Below, piece after piece: positions 35,541-49,541 of a stretch of 64,000 nt of DNA. The position numbers and the translations under genes are program-made. The stretch is from Paramecium sonneborni (Eukaryota; Ciliophora; Oligohymenophorea; Peniculida; Parameciidae), in NCBI GenBank assembly GCA_905182985.1, contig CAJJDN010000033.1, forward strand, positions 605,062 to 669,061, written 5' to 3'. Each line of letters starts with the position of its first letter. Within the stretch, counting starts at the first letter, position 1. The notes beneath the pieces are model-generated. The model saw nothing but the letters and a program-made list of their open reading frames with translations, was not told the origin of the DNA and searched no databases.

Positions 35541-36850
35541 AAAGAAAATGAATCTTAAATACATAAATCAGAAAAAAATAGTAATGATGAAGTTAAGAAA
35601 TTAAGACAGAATCAAAAAATATATAGGTAAATGATAATCGCATATGTTGTAATTGATTTTCAGATTACTTATCAACTTTCTATAAAAATAAACCTTAAAT
35701 ATATGTTAAATTGCATGGATTTTATATGAGTGTGATACCTAAGACTTAAAAAACTAAAGAACCTTAGATTAAAAATTAAATAAACCAATATGCCTCGATC
35801 TCTTATAACTAATTGTAAATAATAAAGCACATTATTATGATAAGATTTTAGTTAATTAAGATGCAAAAAATATAAAATAAGCTTAACTTAAAGAAAGGTT
35901 AGTATATAAAAAGCCAAAGTTGAAATATTTCAATCCACAGAAGAATCATTGATTCGTTAAGATGATATTGATTTAAATGTAAATCTGCTGTATAAATTAT
36001 ATGCATAAAATAAGCAAGAATTTTAAAGAGCAACGAGTTTGCTGATTAATAATTGTATTTATTTTTTAACATATATGGTTTAGGTTGCCTATTAATATCA
36101 TTTCACCAGATGTGTTAGAAGAAATATGAATTTAGAACATTATAAATTTGTTTTAATTTACATCCATATAAATTTCATCCATAGAAACTAGTTGCTCAAC
36201 TAATCACAAGGATTGTTTCTGTTACAAACTTGAGGCTCCCATTTTCAAAAAATAATAATAATAATGCTTTGAATTATCTTAAAAATCATATATAGTGGAT
36301 CCAAATAATTTGTTAAAATCAGCAGAATTACAAAAACCATAAAAACTATAGTTTAAACTACGTTCAACATTTCAACTCAAACCGCAATTTTCTATACCTT
36401 TTCTTAATTTGCTTTCTAAGAAGGATGGCTCTATGAATTAGACATTTGAAATCCAAATCAAAGATACTTACAAAAACTACTCAAATTAAATGTTGTCTTT
36501 GTTGCTGTCTTCAATAATTATTAAAAGAAATAAATAAGTAAAAACCATTTCTAGAGTTGAATCCTAAAACGATGGCTTCTGAAACAAATTAATCAACTTA
36601 GATTAATGTATTGGAATCAGAAAGCCGTTAATAATTGTAAAAAATTTAGAAGATTTCATCATTATCTAATGATTATCAAACTTAAACAAGTACACCATAA
36701 GGTTATTTAGAATATTAGTTTTAACAGATTATGAAAAACATTCTCCAGAAGAATAGACTATATTAATTTCATGTCGAATACTAAAATTTTTCATATTGTC
36801 TAACTTTTAAATGATTCTTTACTAGATTTTTTTAGTTTATGAATTATCTA
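35541..36850 (+). pseudogene. Broken gene relic, unknown family
   Basis: Several coding-like segments follow each other in different frames on the plus strand: KVEIFQSTEESLIRQDDIDL followed by NLLYKLYAQNKQEFQRATSL (about 35910-36050), LNLHPYKFHPQKLVAQLITR (about 36150-36210), FKLRSTFQLKPQFSIPFLN (about 36350-36410), a cysteine cluster KCCLCCCLQQ (about 36490) and PFLELNPKTMASETNQS (about 36545-36600). Some frame changes could be short introns, but at least one near 36430-36490 cannot be explained that way and TGA codons intervene. I read it as a decayed gene; the CCxCCC cluster suggests a lipidated terminus. Confidence 0.45.
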
Positions 36851-39800
36851 CTTTGAGATGAGATTTCTATTTTTAAACTGTTTATTGTCAAAAGAATATT
36901 AAATTGATTTAATATTATTTTAAATTTAATTAAATATTAAAGGTTTGCAAGAATAAAAAGATTCTAAAGTAACATCAATATAGGCAAATCATTTATAAAG
37001 AGAAATTTTCTATTACATAAACGTCATAAATATCTTCAGGAGTTGATTTCAAAGTAGCTTTAAAATGGAAGGTTTAATAAATAAGTTGAGCTGATTTTAC
37101 TCATAGATCAAAGAGAAATATATATCTAAACTTTTAAAAGTATTTGAGATATATTTGTTTTACCTCTCTATCAGAAACAACACTAAAAAAAAGAATTAAT
37201 AACCAAAATAACCAGTTATAAAAATGGAATTATAAATAAAAAAAAAAAAAGGATAAATAGATTGAGTAATAATATTCATGTTATTATTAACAAATTGATT
37301 ATCCATTATTTTTTTTATTATTTCTCTCTTTTTTATGAAGCCACTTGAAGAGTCAATACATTTCTATCATTCACGCAGCACATATCTAAAATTGGCCTAA
37401 TTAATTTATCCGAAGCACTGGTACTATTTGCAAGGAAAAAAAATGTATTTTATAATAAACGAAAAGTTACAAGTTGTAAGGAGATCAAAATGGCCCAAGA
37501 AGAGAATTTAAACAATGCCTCAGAATATTGCACATGATCAAATAAATTAGTAGTACTTCAGGCTAGTCATTTTAAGATGAATAAACAGGGACAGTAGTAA
37601 TACATACCTTTTCTTTTTAGAAGATGTTTCAAAGATTATAAGATCTTAAAATAATCAAATTTATGAAAATTAAAATAGTTTTATCCCAATTGATAGTGAG
37701 AGGAAGTAATCAATTAGAAGCACATTTAAACGAAAATTTTTGGATAAAGTGCATAAAATTATAGAAATTTCAATAATAGTTTAACAATAAGTCAATTTAT
37801 TTGATTAAGATTATATATATTTTGAATATGTAAGTCTCAATTATAAATCCTTAGAATACTAATGTTGTCACTTTTGCTATAAGTATTTTAGCCTTGAACT
37901 TAGCTGAGTTTAAGCTTCGATATTTCTTAATCTATTAAAAAAAACTTTAATTTGCACACCTCATCAAATGATACATAGGAGTAATCATCATTTTTTTTTT
38001 GAATTAATTACCAAGTATAGTAAATTTCAACATTAGCATAAAATAAAAAGTGACAATATTTCTTGATATAAATTTATCCATTTTCAATATAACTAAAGAA
38101 ATTCCTTTATTCTTAATTTATCTTAATTTAATTTTGGATTTAATTTCAATTTCAGTTATCATCAGCTTGATTAATCTGCATACAACAAGAAATAAAATTA
38201 AAGTAAAAACAATAAAAGAACTAGGCTAGTTAGTGAGAAATAATACGAGATATAATATTTTTGGGATTAATTGTTAAAAAGTCTATTTAAGATGATTAAG
38301 TAATTATTTGTTCTAATACAAACCCTAAAATAAAATGAATTAGGATTGTTAAATTAGCTTCCTTAAGATACTCAATTTTTAAAAGAGAAAATTAAAATTT
38401 AATCTATGATATATTACTCACTCATAAGAGCTTTAATTGTAATACAATTTTCTTAGGTAAATAAGCTAGCTCCTCTTTATGTTGCACAATTTAATTATTA
38501 TTCTTTAATAATATTTTTGCTACAGAACTTAACTATTATTCAAATATTATTTGAAGTAATGATCTTATCTCATTTTTGATGTAACAGTCCATAATGGCTT
38601 TTTCAAGCATTTAGATTTCTAATATAATAGCATTATGAAACTTTTATTAAAATTCTATCTAAGATTTTTCTATTAATTCTAAAGTCTAATTTAACCAATA
38701 AATTTTGAAAGGAAAGTGAACACTTATGACAAGTTTTATAATAAGCAACCTTCAAAATTTGCAATTCTACAAACCTACCAATTAATATTAAATTTTAAAA
38801 TAATAACCATGCTGTAATTTATTTACAGCTTCCTGCAGCTAAACTTTTCCACCATTTTAATTTTTTCTAAGTTTTTTTCAAAAAATTGTATACAAATAAA
38901 TTATCTGATTTGAGTATGATTTTATTGTTGTAAAAAAATGTTAAGTCTATGGGACGAGATCTTTCATAAAGATAATTTGAGAAGGTCATTATTTTATAAG
39001 ATAACTTAATAATTAGTTGATTCATTAATTATTTTATTAATTTAATGGGATTAAGTGTAGTATTATTAAAGTACTGTATCGTTTTTAAAAGATTTTTATC
39101 ATATCTGCATTCATGATTATTTATTAATCTTTTTTTATTTGGGTTTTATAATTTAGTGGTTTATGATTTATTATGTTTACTAAGTAGTTATTTATGATAA
39201 TTATTATATTCCATTTGTAAAATTAAATCAAATTTTATTCACAATTAATTTTAACATTAGTACTTTAAATCAAATGTTTATCATCTTTTTTCTATGCTGT
39301 TAGATTATTGTACCTGTATAATTAAATATTAATTAAATTTTAAACAACATGATATAAGATGTTTAAAATTATTAGGCTTTATTACATGTAAATCTTATTT
39401 AGTTTTATATTTTAATTAAGATATACTACTACAACATCAAAAAGATATCCATATTATTATTTTTTTCTTATCAAAAGCAATAATCTTCCTTTTCATACTT
39501 TTGCAAAATAAATAGATAGAAAAATTATTTAAATTTTAAATTAAATTATAATGATATAATTCAATTCCAATTTAGTTTCATTGTTCTTTACTTTTGAGGC
39601 TTTTCCTCAGAGTTTCCTTTATATTAATGCAGATTTAGTTAATCTGCATTTTATCTAATTGTGTTTCGTATTTTAAACATAAATGATCCTTAAAGTGTAA
39701 GTGAAGCATAAGATTTCAAACAACTTCAAGAAGATTAAGAGGCGGTTATTTATTGGAATTAAATATTTTAGATCGATTTTAAATCTACTTTTTTTAATAA

Positions 39801-40650
39801 CTATAAAATTTTTATTCTCCTACCCCAAGTTTTAACATCTACATCAGAGTGAAATATTTGTAAAATACAATTTTTCTTCTTCTTTTATTATCTGCTGTAT
39901 TGAATTGATGAAAGCACACAAAGGATCCTGAATCATCTCAGTAAGCATTAAATTAAATATATTAGAAAGTTTGATATAAAATTTATTTTAAAAACTGTTT
40001 TCTGGTTGATGAACAGAGTATTTTTATTTGTTTAAGTGATTTTACTTTAAACCACAATAAGTCCTTTTTTGTAATTTATAACAGGAGATTTAAGTACATC
40101 TACTAGTCCACTGCTGTAGCCTCTTATTATTTATTGTACAACCAGCACTACTTACTATGAAAGTTAAATTTTTTAAGTTATTCAAACCTATGCTTTTGCC
40201 ATGACTTAAATCAATTACAAATATTATATTTTAGTCTTACTATATTATTATCCAGTTACATCATCATCATTGAATGTCTCTAATCCATAATTTCCAATTT
40301 AGTGTTTGTATATTGCCTTCCATTTTTTTAAAATATAACTGCCTTCTATCCTTTCAAATTCCAAATCAAATTCTGTTGTTACTTGTTCTAGACACCTTAT
40401 CAAATTCTTTTGAATCTATGTTATAGCAGTGCAGATAGAATACTTTTTTTGATTTCATCATTTTTATTTGTATTAAAAGTCAAAAAATTAATATAATTCT
40501 CAATTTGTTTATCTAATTCATTATTTACCAAAATTCTTCCTTTATACATCTTCCAGAATTTATGTTACTGAATTCAATTTAAAAATAAATTATGCATGTA
40601 TCTTCTATCATCTTACCCTTCTAAATCATCTTTAATTGTTGACTTAAGTA
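36851..40650. other. Gene-poor stretch with coding-like scraps
   Basis: 3.8 kb without a supported gene. Readable scraps include a plus-strand frame at about 37337-37578 (MKPLEESIHFYHSRSTYLK), another at about 37640-37790 (SERKQSIRSTFKRKFLDKV), and minus-strand pieces around 40080-40400 (EFDLEFERIEGSYILKKWK; IRGYSSGLVDVLKSPVINYK). Frames change often and TGA codons interrupt them. These look like dead genes rather than functional ones; I cannot name their families. Confidence 0.4.
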
Positions 40651-41797
40651 TAGGATTGTTATACAAAGACATCATATTATAATAACGAATATTTTGATCA
40701 TATAGCATCTATTCTCAGTACTTAAATTACATCCTTTTTTGATTGAAGTCTATAAAATAATTAAAATATTGCTTTTCAATATGCTTCTTTATTGCGTCTT
40801 CTTTTAAAACTCTATGACTTACTTAGATTTTTGTATCTTTATTGATCTCTATTTTAATTAATTAATTATGAATATGTTTTTATAATTTATTTCCTGTTCA
40901 TCATTACAATCATTTAAAAAACATTATGTCTATGGCTTTTGATGGAATAAATAAATATAATTAAATAAATACTACTTAAACAAAGTCCCTAAATAGGATA
41001 ATTATTTATCTTGATTTATACATCATCATCAATTGCTTTAAATAATTTATGGTAGCAGCAAATTTATTTTACTCTTTAACTCACCTTTCCAAATATCACT
41101 ATATTTAAAAAAAATAAAATAAATAAATCCTATATAATGTACATTCAATTTAAATTAATCTAATTTCATTTAAACAAAGAAATACATATGAATCACTATA
41201 ATAAATTCTTTCAGCAAAAAAAGCACATATAAAATAAAAGCTACACTTAAAGGTATTTCTGGAATATTCTGTTATTAAACTCCGTTTTTTTAACATATCC
41301 CCTAATAAACTACATAAATCTAGGCTAACTTAATTTTTCTATTAATAAGAGATTAATTTTATGCAATATACTCATTACTAACGAGACTTCAAGGCATGAA
41401 ATATAATTTTGTTTAAAAAATCTAAATCACAACAATTAATTCAGCTCAATGAAAATTTAGTGTAATTTATAAATTTTATAGTTAAGCTTAATAGTAAGAG
41501 ATATAATAGGAATAGAACTAAGTTGTTACTCTTTTTTCGAAATTTCTATCAATTGTCAATAAAGAGTACTAATACCATAAGACTTATTTCAATATTATTT
41601 TAAATCATATTTATATGATCTTGTTTTAAAAACTATTAATTCTAAATTCAACTTAATTTTGAAAAACATTCAATCAACTTTTCATCTCTCTATAAATCAA
41701 TATTCTTCCAAAATTAGAGATTTAAATTTAAATTCAATTTTTTTATCTATGGCATGCTAAAATATTAATTTGATTAGAAAATTACTTAAGCCGTACA
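40651..41797. repeat. Contig-overlap duplicate, copy 1 (1147 bp)
   Basis: Bases 40651-41797 recur exactly at 41799-42945, separated by a single N at 41798. Same artefact pattern as at 1318 and 61590. Contains only decayed minus-strand coding scraps. Confidence 0.93.
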
Positions 41798-41798
41798 N

Positions 41799-42945
41799 TA
41801 GGATTGTTATACAAAGACATCATATTATAATAACGAATATTTTGATCATATAGCATCTATTCTCAGTACTTAAATTACATCCTTTTTTGATTGAAGTCTA
41901 TAAAATAATTAAAATATTGCTTTTCAATATGCTTCTTTATTGCGTCTTCTTTTAAAACTCTATGACTTACTTAGATTTTTGTATCTTTATTGATCTCTAT
42001 TTTAATTAATTAATTATGAATATGTTTTTATAATTTATTTCCTGTTCATCATTACAATCATTTAAAAAACATTATGTCTATGGCTTTTGATGGAATAAAT
42101 AAATATAATTAAATAAATACTACTTAAACAAAGTCCCTAAATAGGATAATTATTTATCTTGATTTATACATCATCATCAATTGCTTTAAATAATTTATGG
42201 TAGCAGCAAATTTATTTTACTCTTTAACTCACCTTTCCAAATATCACTATATTTAAAAAAAATAAAATAAATAAATCCTATATAATGTACATTCAATTTA
42301 AATTAATCTAATTTCATTTAAACAAAGAAATACATATGAATCACTATAATAAATTCTTTCAGCAAAAAAAGCACATATAAAATAAAAGCTACACTTAAAG
42401 GTATTTCTGGAATATTCTGTTATTAAACTCCGTTTTTTTAACATATCCCCTAATAAACTACATAAATCTAGGCTAACTTAATTTTTCTATTAATAAGAGA
42501 TTAATTTTATGCAATATACTCATTACTAACGAGACTTCAAGGCATGAAATATAATTTTGTTTAAAAAATCTAAATCACAACAATTAATTCAGCTCAATGA
42601 AAATTTAGTGTAATTTATAAATTTTATAGTTAAGCTTAATAGTAAGAGATATAATAGGAATAGAACTAAGTTGTTACTCTTTTTTCGAAATTTCTATCAA
42701 TTGTCAATAAAGAGTACTAATACCATAAGACTTATTTCAATATTATTTTAAATCATATTTATATGATCTTGTTTTAAAAACTATTAATTCTAAATTCAAC
42801 TTAATTTTGAAAAACATTCAATCAACTTTTCATCTCTCTATAAATCAATATTCTTCCAAAATTAGAGATTTAAATTTAAATTCAATTTTTTTATCTATGG
42901 CATGCTAAAATATTAATTTGATTAGAAAATTACTTAAGCCGTACA
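41799..42945. repeat. Contig-overlap duplicate, copy 2 (1147 bp)
   Basis: Exact partner of 40651-41797; this copy continues into unique sequence from 42946. Confidence 0.93.
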
Positions 42946-45900
42946 TATACTAATCGAGATGAGTTTAGGATCAATTTAGATATGGAATTACTAAACAAGA
43001 CAGTAGTAATAGATAAATTATAGATTTTAGAAGATAAACAAATTATATATTAAATAATTGATTAAGTTTCCGATTGTAATATTTTTTATTATATTTTTGA
43101 AGAGATATAAATCTTTTTAATAAATTCAATCAATGACAGTGAAGCTTGAGATGCTTATACACAAATCATCAATGCCATAGAATAATTGCATATTTTGTTA
43201 ATTATTATGGTAATATAAGTTCAATTGATTTCTATTCTCTATATAGGTCACTAAAGGATAATCGTTAGGATATATCAAATTTTATTTTTATATTTTTCTC
43301 AGATCTTTTTTTTATATTTCATTCAATTAAAATTTGCTCATAGAAATTCCATTTTTTCCATATTTCACTTTTTTAGTTTCTTTCGTTTTGTAATTTTCTG
43401 CTAAAGCAATAAATAATATTAATCAATATTCAATTTTTAACATATTGTTAATGTTGAATATGTTGTAATTTTCTTTTCAATAATACTATATAATTAAATT
43501 TGAATAATATTCAAAGAAATTCCTTCGTTTTCATTTGATATTATTTTGAATCTAAACACACACATAAAATATCATTATCATTTCAACAAAAAGTTGAACC
43601 AAAACTTTTATATGGAGAAGATGGGTATCTGTTAACAATTTACTGAGTAATTGTTTTTTAAATAATTAGATATTACAAATAATTAAGGATTTAAATCAAA
43701 AATTATCTAAAGAATTTGATATAAAAGCAGATTTAACATTCTTTAATAAGAAAATATTAAAATCATTTGTTTTTGATTAACATTTTAGCTATGATGATTT
43801 AAGTATAGAAAGAACTTTGAATCTCGACTTGATCTTGGGCAGATGGTATTTTAAGAGCTAGAATATTTTATGGTGATTTAAACTTAGCTAACAATCTAAT
43901 TGGATGATTCTAATTTCACTATAATAATAGGTGTATGTTTTAATGAAGCTGAATTACAAATTGGGAAAGAATTAGAAAAGTATTGAGAGATGACTGATAA
44001 AATAAACAAATATGAATGTAGGAGTAAAAGTATTATATCTTTAAATTAAGCAAGCAAATAGAAATTTTAACTATATTGTAAATATTAAAACTTTTATTGT
44101 ATTCATATTATCATTTTAAAAAATGGAATAAGAAATATAATACTGAATTTTTTTAATATAATATAAAATAAATTTATGCAAGTTTGTTAACCATTTATTC
44201 AACCAATGTTAATATAGAGAATAGATTGAATTAAAATTTAGACAATCAAAATAAGTATATGCATTTCCTCAAATGCATTGTGAAGAAACGTTTTTAGATT
44301 TTCAAAATATTTCAGAGCATTTCACAGATAATGCGATATTAAAATCTATATTTATTCAATAACCAAAACCTTATTAACAAAATTAAGACTACTAAACCAA
44401 AAAAAATACGATCTTAAAGATTTAGAAGGAAAATTGTATATAAATGAAAGATCTTAGTAAAAAAATGGGAATAAAATGCAACCTCTATGTCTAAATAAGT
44501 TCTATTTGATTTTTAACTGAAATTTTTGAAGAAATTAAAGCAACACAACCATATAATATTAAAAAAAATAAAACTACTGTTAAATATTAATCTGGATGTA
44601 ATAATAGAAAGTAAATAATAATCTAAATTCAATCTAGTATTTAAATTAACTGAAAAAAGGATGTAACTATAGTACTGATATTATAAAAATTAAAATCTAA
44701 AAAAATCAGAACTTTAATTTCTAGAATTAGTAATATCCAATCTATCTAAACAATATTATATATATGCCATATAAAAATGATTTTAAATTCTCAAATTATA
44801 GAATTACACTCTAATTTGATAATATATAAAAATAGATTCTTATAATGATAATAAGTCAGCATCTAAAAATACAGATTAATAAAGAAGTAAAGAAGTAAAG
44901 AAGTAAAGAAAATATATTTTTCTAACTTTAAAATCCTCCATAGTTATTTGGTTATATTTATTACTAAAACTATATGTGAATATTAGAGATTTTTATCACG
45001 TTTTTTTTTCTTCTTTTCTATATAATAGTATCTTTAACTTTTATTTGAGATACCTAATTATCAAATAAATTGGATCTCATAGATAATAAATAGAAGTTCT
45101 AGCCTCTTTTTTAAATTCATGAATAAACGATCTCTCTTCATTCTTATTTATTATAAAACTTGATTTTTATCTAGGTACCAAAATTCACTATTTTCTACAA
45201 ACTTCTTTCATTATCATTTTATTTCTTTTCTGAAGACATTATTTTTATAAATTAATCATTTATTTCTACCCAAATCATGATTATGTTATGATAATAATTA
45301 CATTACTTAAGTTTAGTATAATAATTAAATAACATTTAAAAAAAAAATTTAATTATCCTCATTATAATAATTGAATAAATATATGGCAGAACTGTATTTT
45401 GAGATTTAATGAAAAATATGGATAATAGAGCATTGTTTTATGAATTATAATTGTGCTGAACCAATGGGTTTAAGAAAATTAACCATGGTTATTTGTTCAT
45501 ATTTGAACAAATTAATTACAATAAATAAATTATTTTTTTTGTTTAAATATTGAGAGAAAAAGTTCATATTGAAAGTCTTTCGATTTAATTAATTAAAATT
45601 TATTGAGAACATTTAACAGCACATAATTAAATACAATAATTTTGCGCACTAGATTTCTAAATAATAAATAAAACTAACTAATTGTTTTCCTAATTTAAAG
45701 GATTAGAATATTAATAATATATATTATACAAATATTTAGTACTTGATCTTCACTATTATTTAATCGATGTTAATGGGTGTTTTATGAATAAACTTTTTTT
45801 TTTAATTCTCCTCATTTAGCGAATCCCCTGATTACTACCAAAAACTAATTTCTGAAAAGACACTAAAGAGAAATAATACTATTCATTAATCAAAGTTAAA

Positions 45901-47555
45901 ATACTAATAAAAAACAATATGTTTAAGCAGAAATTTGTGCTGTATTAGTTAACCAAATTAAGCCAAAATGGTTATAACTCAATTTAGGATAACATATTTC
46001 TTCAACAATATAAATATCATCAATTCTGAAAATATCAGAACAGTGGCTATCAAATGTTTAAATAAAATTAGACATAGAATTAATTACTTTTTTAAATTAT
46101 CTCTATTTTTCTTACTAATTAACTCCTAATTATTTAAGAGTTTATATTATTAATAACTATTAAATTAAATTTCATCATTAATAATTTTTTTTCCTGTTAT
46201 TTCAATGTAATCTATGGGTATATTATAAAAGTTTATGATCAAAATTTATTCAACATTAAATTGTCAATTTATTATAAATATTCCCAACTAATATAATAAT
46301 AATAATAATTTGCATTGATATTTTTTATAATTCTAACATCAGAAAACTTAATTCTATTGATAAAGAAATCTTTTTTCTCACTTCATGAATTAAATAAATT
46401 GAATTTAATTTGATATCTTTAATGTTATTATCCAACGTTTAACAGGAATGATAGTTATTTATTGTAATTAGTTATAAACACAAATTACTATTTCTCAAGT
46501 ATTCTAATAAGTCTCATACTATTTATACTATATTGTATAAGATATACATTAAATACTTATAACAAATTAGCCTACAGTTTTAATAAAGGATTTATAGAAA
46601 TAAAGTAATTTAGAATATTATTATAAAATTTGCATCATACTATATTAAAATAAATAAAGAATCCATATTAGAAATATATTCTATATTAAAAATATTTTAA
46701 TTAATCAAAAATCTTTTTTGTTATAAATAAGCAATAGAATTTAGATTATTTACTCCATCAAATTAAAATTTTATAACATCATCGCTATAGCTTTAACTAT
46801 GGGTATTAATTGGCTGTTGGATATTTTAGCCACAGCCTCTTTACTCATAATTTAGTTCAACTGCATTAAATTTTATTTTGTATATATTAATTATGAATTT
46901 AATCTAATAGCTTTGGATTTTGATATCAAAATGCTGTTTTTAAGGTTGAAAATGAAAGAACGTTAGATGGTTAGTAAGATTAATTGCTAATAGTCCATTT
47001 ATATGTGATGATAAATTCATAGATGGTTGTGCGGATGCTGTTTTTACAGGGCCTATTAATTATTAGTCGATGCATACAATTGAAGATACTTCATATGAAC
47101 CAGTTTCCCATTTACTTTAATTAAAAAAAATAATGGATATTTGTTTCTTTTGGATATAAAAAAGGTTATTCAAGCCTATTTTTATTTCCAAAAATTTTAT
47201 GCCATATCAATTCTATCAGAAATAAGATTTGGATATCCTACATCTTTGGCATTATGATGATCTATCATTTTAGGGTAAAATCTATAGATTGAAAGGAGAT
47301 TTTGTAGATGTAAGTTATAAAGAAAATCAATTAGAACTAGGCTCTAGAATCCAAAATAATATAGAGATTTGATAAATAAGGATAAATGGAATAAAATATA
47401 TTGCTATTATTTTAAGTATTATAGCATGCCATGCAAATTTAGTAGATCTTGAACTATTATTCTGCTAAAGCTTCAATTTAGAAAAATTCAAAGAATGAGG
47501 TTATAAATAACTTATAAAATAATGAAATTAAATTAATAATTTTACTTTTTCAATA
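42946..47555. other. Gene-poor stretch, decayed coding scraps
   Basis: 4.6 kb with no intact gene. Coding-like pieces on the plus strand: about 42958-43130 (RDEFRINLDMELLNKTVVID), 43670-43870 (LNQKLSKEFDIKADLTFF), 44240-44400 (VYAFPQMHCEETFLDFQN) and 46970-47370 (RWLVRLIANSPFICDD followed by DGCADAVFTGPINYQ). Each is cut by TGA or a frame change within 200 to 400 bp. A small triplet-like tandem (AAGAAGTAAAG units) occurs at about 44880-44910. Confidence 0.4.
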
Positions 47556-49085
47556 ATGGAAGAACATTTATTGCCGCCTTTTTTAAGAAGTACTCAATAA
47601 TAATAGCCAATCAATCCAGAACCTAAAAAGCCTGTGTAATAACCTTCTGTGAAACAAAAATAAGCAAATGGATACTAATAAGCATAACATGAAAATCATT
47701 AATAATAATAGAATTCCTAATAATAGAGTAAATTTTGAGATTGGAATTACAAATATTTGTGATGGAAAAATACAATAATTTATGTTTAACCGAAAATTTA
47801 GGGTAAAAATATATAAAATAATCTATGAGATGGCTGTAATAAGTAGGCCAATAATAATATCCATAATAACCAGTCTATCAATAATAACAAACTTTCATCA
47901 TAATAAGTAGAGTAGCAGCAAAAACCATAAAAATTGATTTTGATCAAATCTCTCGATAATACATAAAGTCTGAAGAATCTATTTTGTACTAATAGTAATG
48001 ATTAATAATTATAAGAGGTTCTCCACAGTTCCTGCACCTTTATTACATCCTCCATTTGTGCATTAATTTTATAAGATAATTGATGAAGGGAATTGAAGAC
48101 CTAGATATATGAGAAGTTCAGTCTCTGCAATAGGGAATGAACCATCTATTCTATAATAAACAGAGATTCCATTTGGATAGATTTATAACCATTAATCGAA
48201 CCATCTATTTTTGAATCAGATTTACCATAAGTTGAATTTACAAATCAAATGAACCGTTGTGTTGTTAGAGATACAAAGCCTATTTTAGCCCTTATTTTTA
48301 ATTTGGTTAAGGAGGTAATATTTATGTGTGTAATTTTTGTAAAATGAAGAAATAAGTGACACCAGATTATTTGTGCGATTTAGGTTAAGGAAATTAAAGA
48401 AGTAATAAATTTTCAAGAGATAATATAAATAAAGAATGTTATGAAATAATGCTCCTACTAGTTATATAAAAATGAAATTTAAAATACATTTAATATTGTG
48501 TTGTATAGAGTTGACATAAATATGAGTTGCTAAAGGTTTATACTCTAAAATTATTTCTTCGTTTTAATCAATATTGGATATAATTCCATATCCTAATAAA
48601 CCAGATATTGCATTCATAAAATTTGATTCAACAATTTAGTTTTTTCACATTCCTAAAAATGTAACAGGAGAACCTTAAATAATAGTTGCTAGTGAGTTAG
48701 ATGAAGCAAATGTACCACTTCCACCTGAGAAGCTATTTTTAAACATAGAAAACGGCAGAGATAAAATTGTTTATATGTTAGAAAAACTTGGTAAGTTTGG
48801 AGAAACTATAAATCAATACACAAATTAATAAGTTTCGATTAGCAAATGCAATTTAATTAATGTAACCTAGAAGTGGACGTATAATATATTTTGGATCTTC
48901 AGCGCCAATAGGGAAAACTACCTTATAAACCAACAGACACTAAATTATTTGGTTCGGATAAGGAAAAATTGTTTTATTAACCTAATTTTTAAGTTTATGT
49001 CAAATTAGGTCGTTTATATTATATAAATGATCATTATTTAGAATATTCAGCACCTTTGTAACTTGGATAGTCATATTTCTTAAAC
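47556..49085 (+). pseudogene. SEC24: Sec24 (COPII coat subunit) pseudogene
   Basis: Order and content follow Sec24. A Gln/Pro-rich N-terminus starts MEEHLLPPFLRSTQQQQ. Next comes a segment with RPRYMRSSVSAIGN, then the zinc-ribbon region read in one frame (CCQRYKAYFSPYFQFGQGGN followed by IYVCNFCKMKKQ and PDYLCDLGQGNQRS; the second Cys of the first pair is Tyr). The trunk domain is represented by ALIxFDSTIQFFH-like KFDSTIQFFHIP, IIVASELDEANVPLP and RPSGRIIYFGSS-like PRSGRIIYFGSSAP. These pieces lie in at least three frames with TGA codons between, for example near 48247 and 48345-48480. It is a dead copy. Sec24 binds cargo in ER-derived COPII vesicles; an active gene must lie elsewhere. Confidence 0.75.
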
Positions 49086-49203
49086 TTTTCATTATGATAA
49101 ACTTTTAATAGTATCTAAGTGTTAATTCATTAATTTAAATAGTAATTATCATTAGTGTGTGTTTTTTAAACGATTTAAGAAAACATATAAAAATATGTGA
49201 AAT

Positions 49204-49541
49204 TCTTTAATGTTGCTTAATAATTAAAGTTTGTGTAGAGAAAAGAATGGACAAGATTTTCTCTAATTTAAGAATTGGAATCTTTTGCCTATCATAGTTG
49301 GTTGATTTAAATGATTGCTTTATTTTTATTTTTGCCCGCAAATGAATTAAATAAAGATAAATTCATAAAGATTGCAGTATTTCATGATTTTTCAGAAGAG
49401 ATTGTAGGTGGCATAATTTCTAGAGAAATATTCCAGCTAATGAAAAGAAATTTAAGGAAGATTATGCAATGAAAAATGATGATCTAAGATTTAGATGAAG
49501 CTATAAAAATAGAACTATACGAGCTCTTAAATACTTCATTA
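49204..49541 (+). pseudogene. HDDC2: HDDC2/YfbR-type HD-domain phosphohydrolase pseudogene
   Basis: One frame reads FFNVAQQLKFVQRKEWTRFS, then ELESFAYHSW (first metal His), ANELNKDKFIKIAVFHDFSE (the HD pair) and EIVGGI (normally EIVGDI). A one-base shift then leads to NIPANEKKFKEDYAMKN, and a second shift to DLDEAIKIELYELLN. All of these are HDDC2-family signatures in the right order. The family consists of small HD-domain 5'-deoxynucleotidases. The two frameshifts and the changed Asp in the VGD motif mark it as dead. Confidence 0.8.

Noticed and set aside
40080..40400. Vps13-like C-terminal fragment (GLVDVLKSPV)
   Set aside because: There is some resemblance in Gly and Pro spacing, but frames change and no second Vps13 feature was found, so no family is named.
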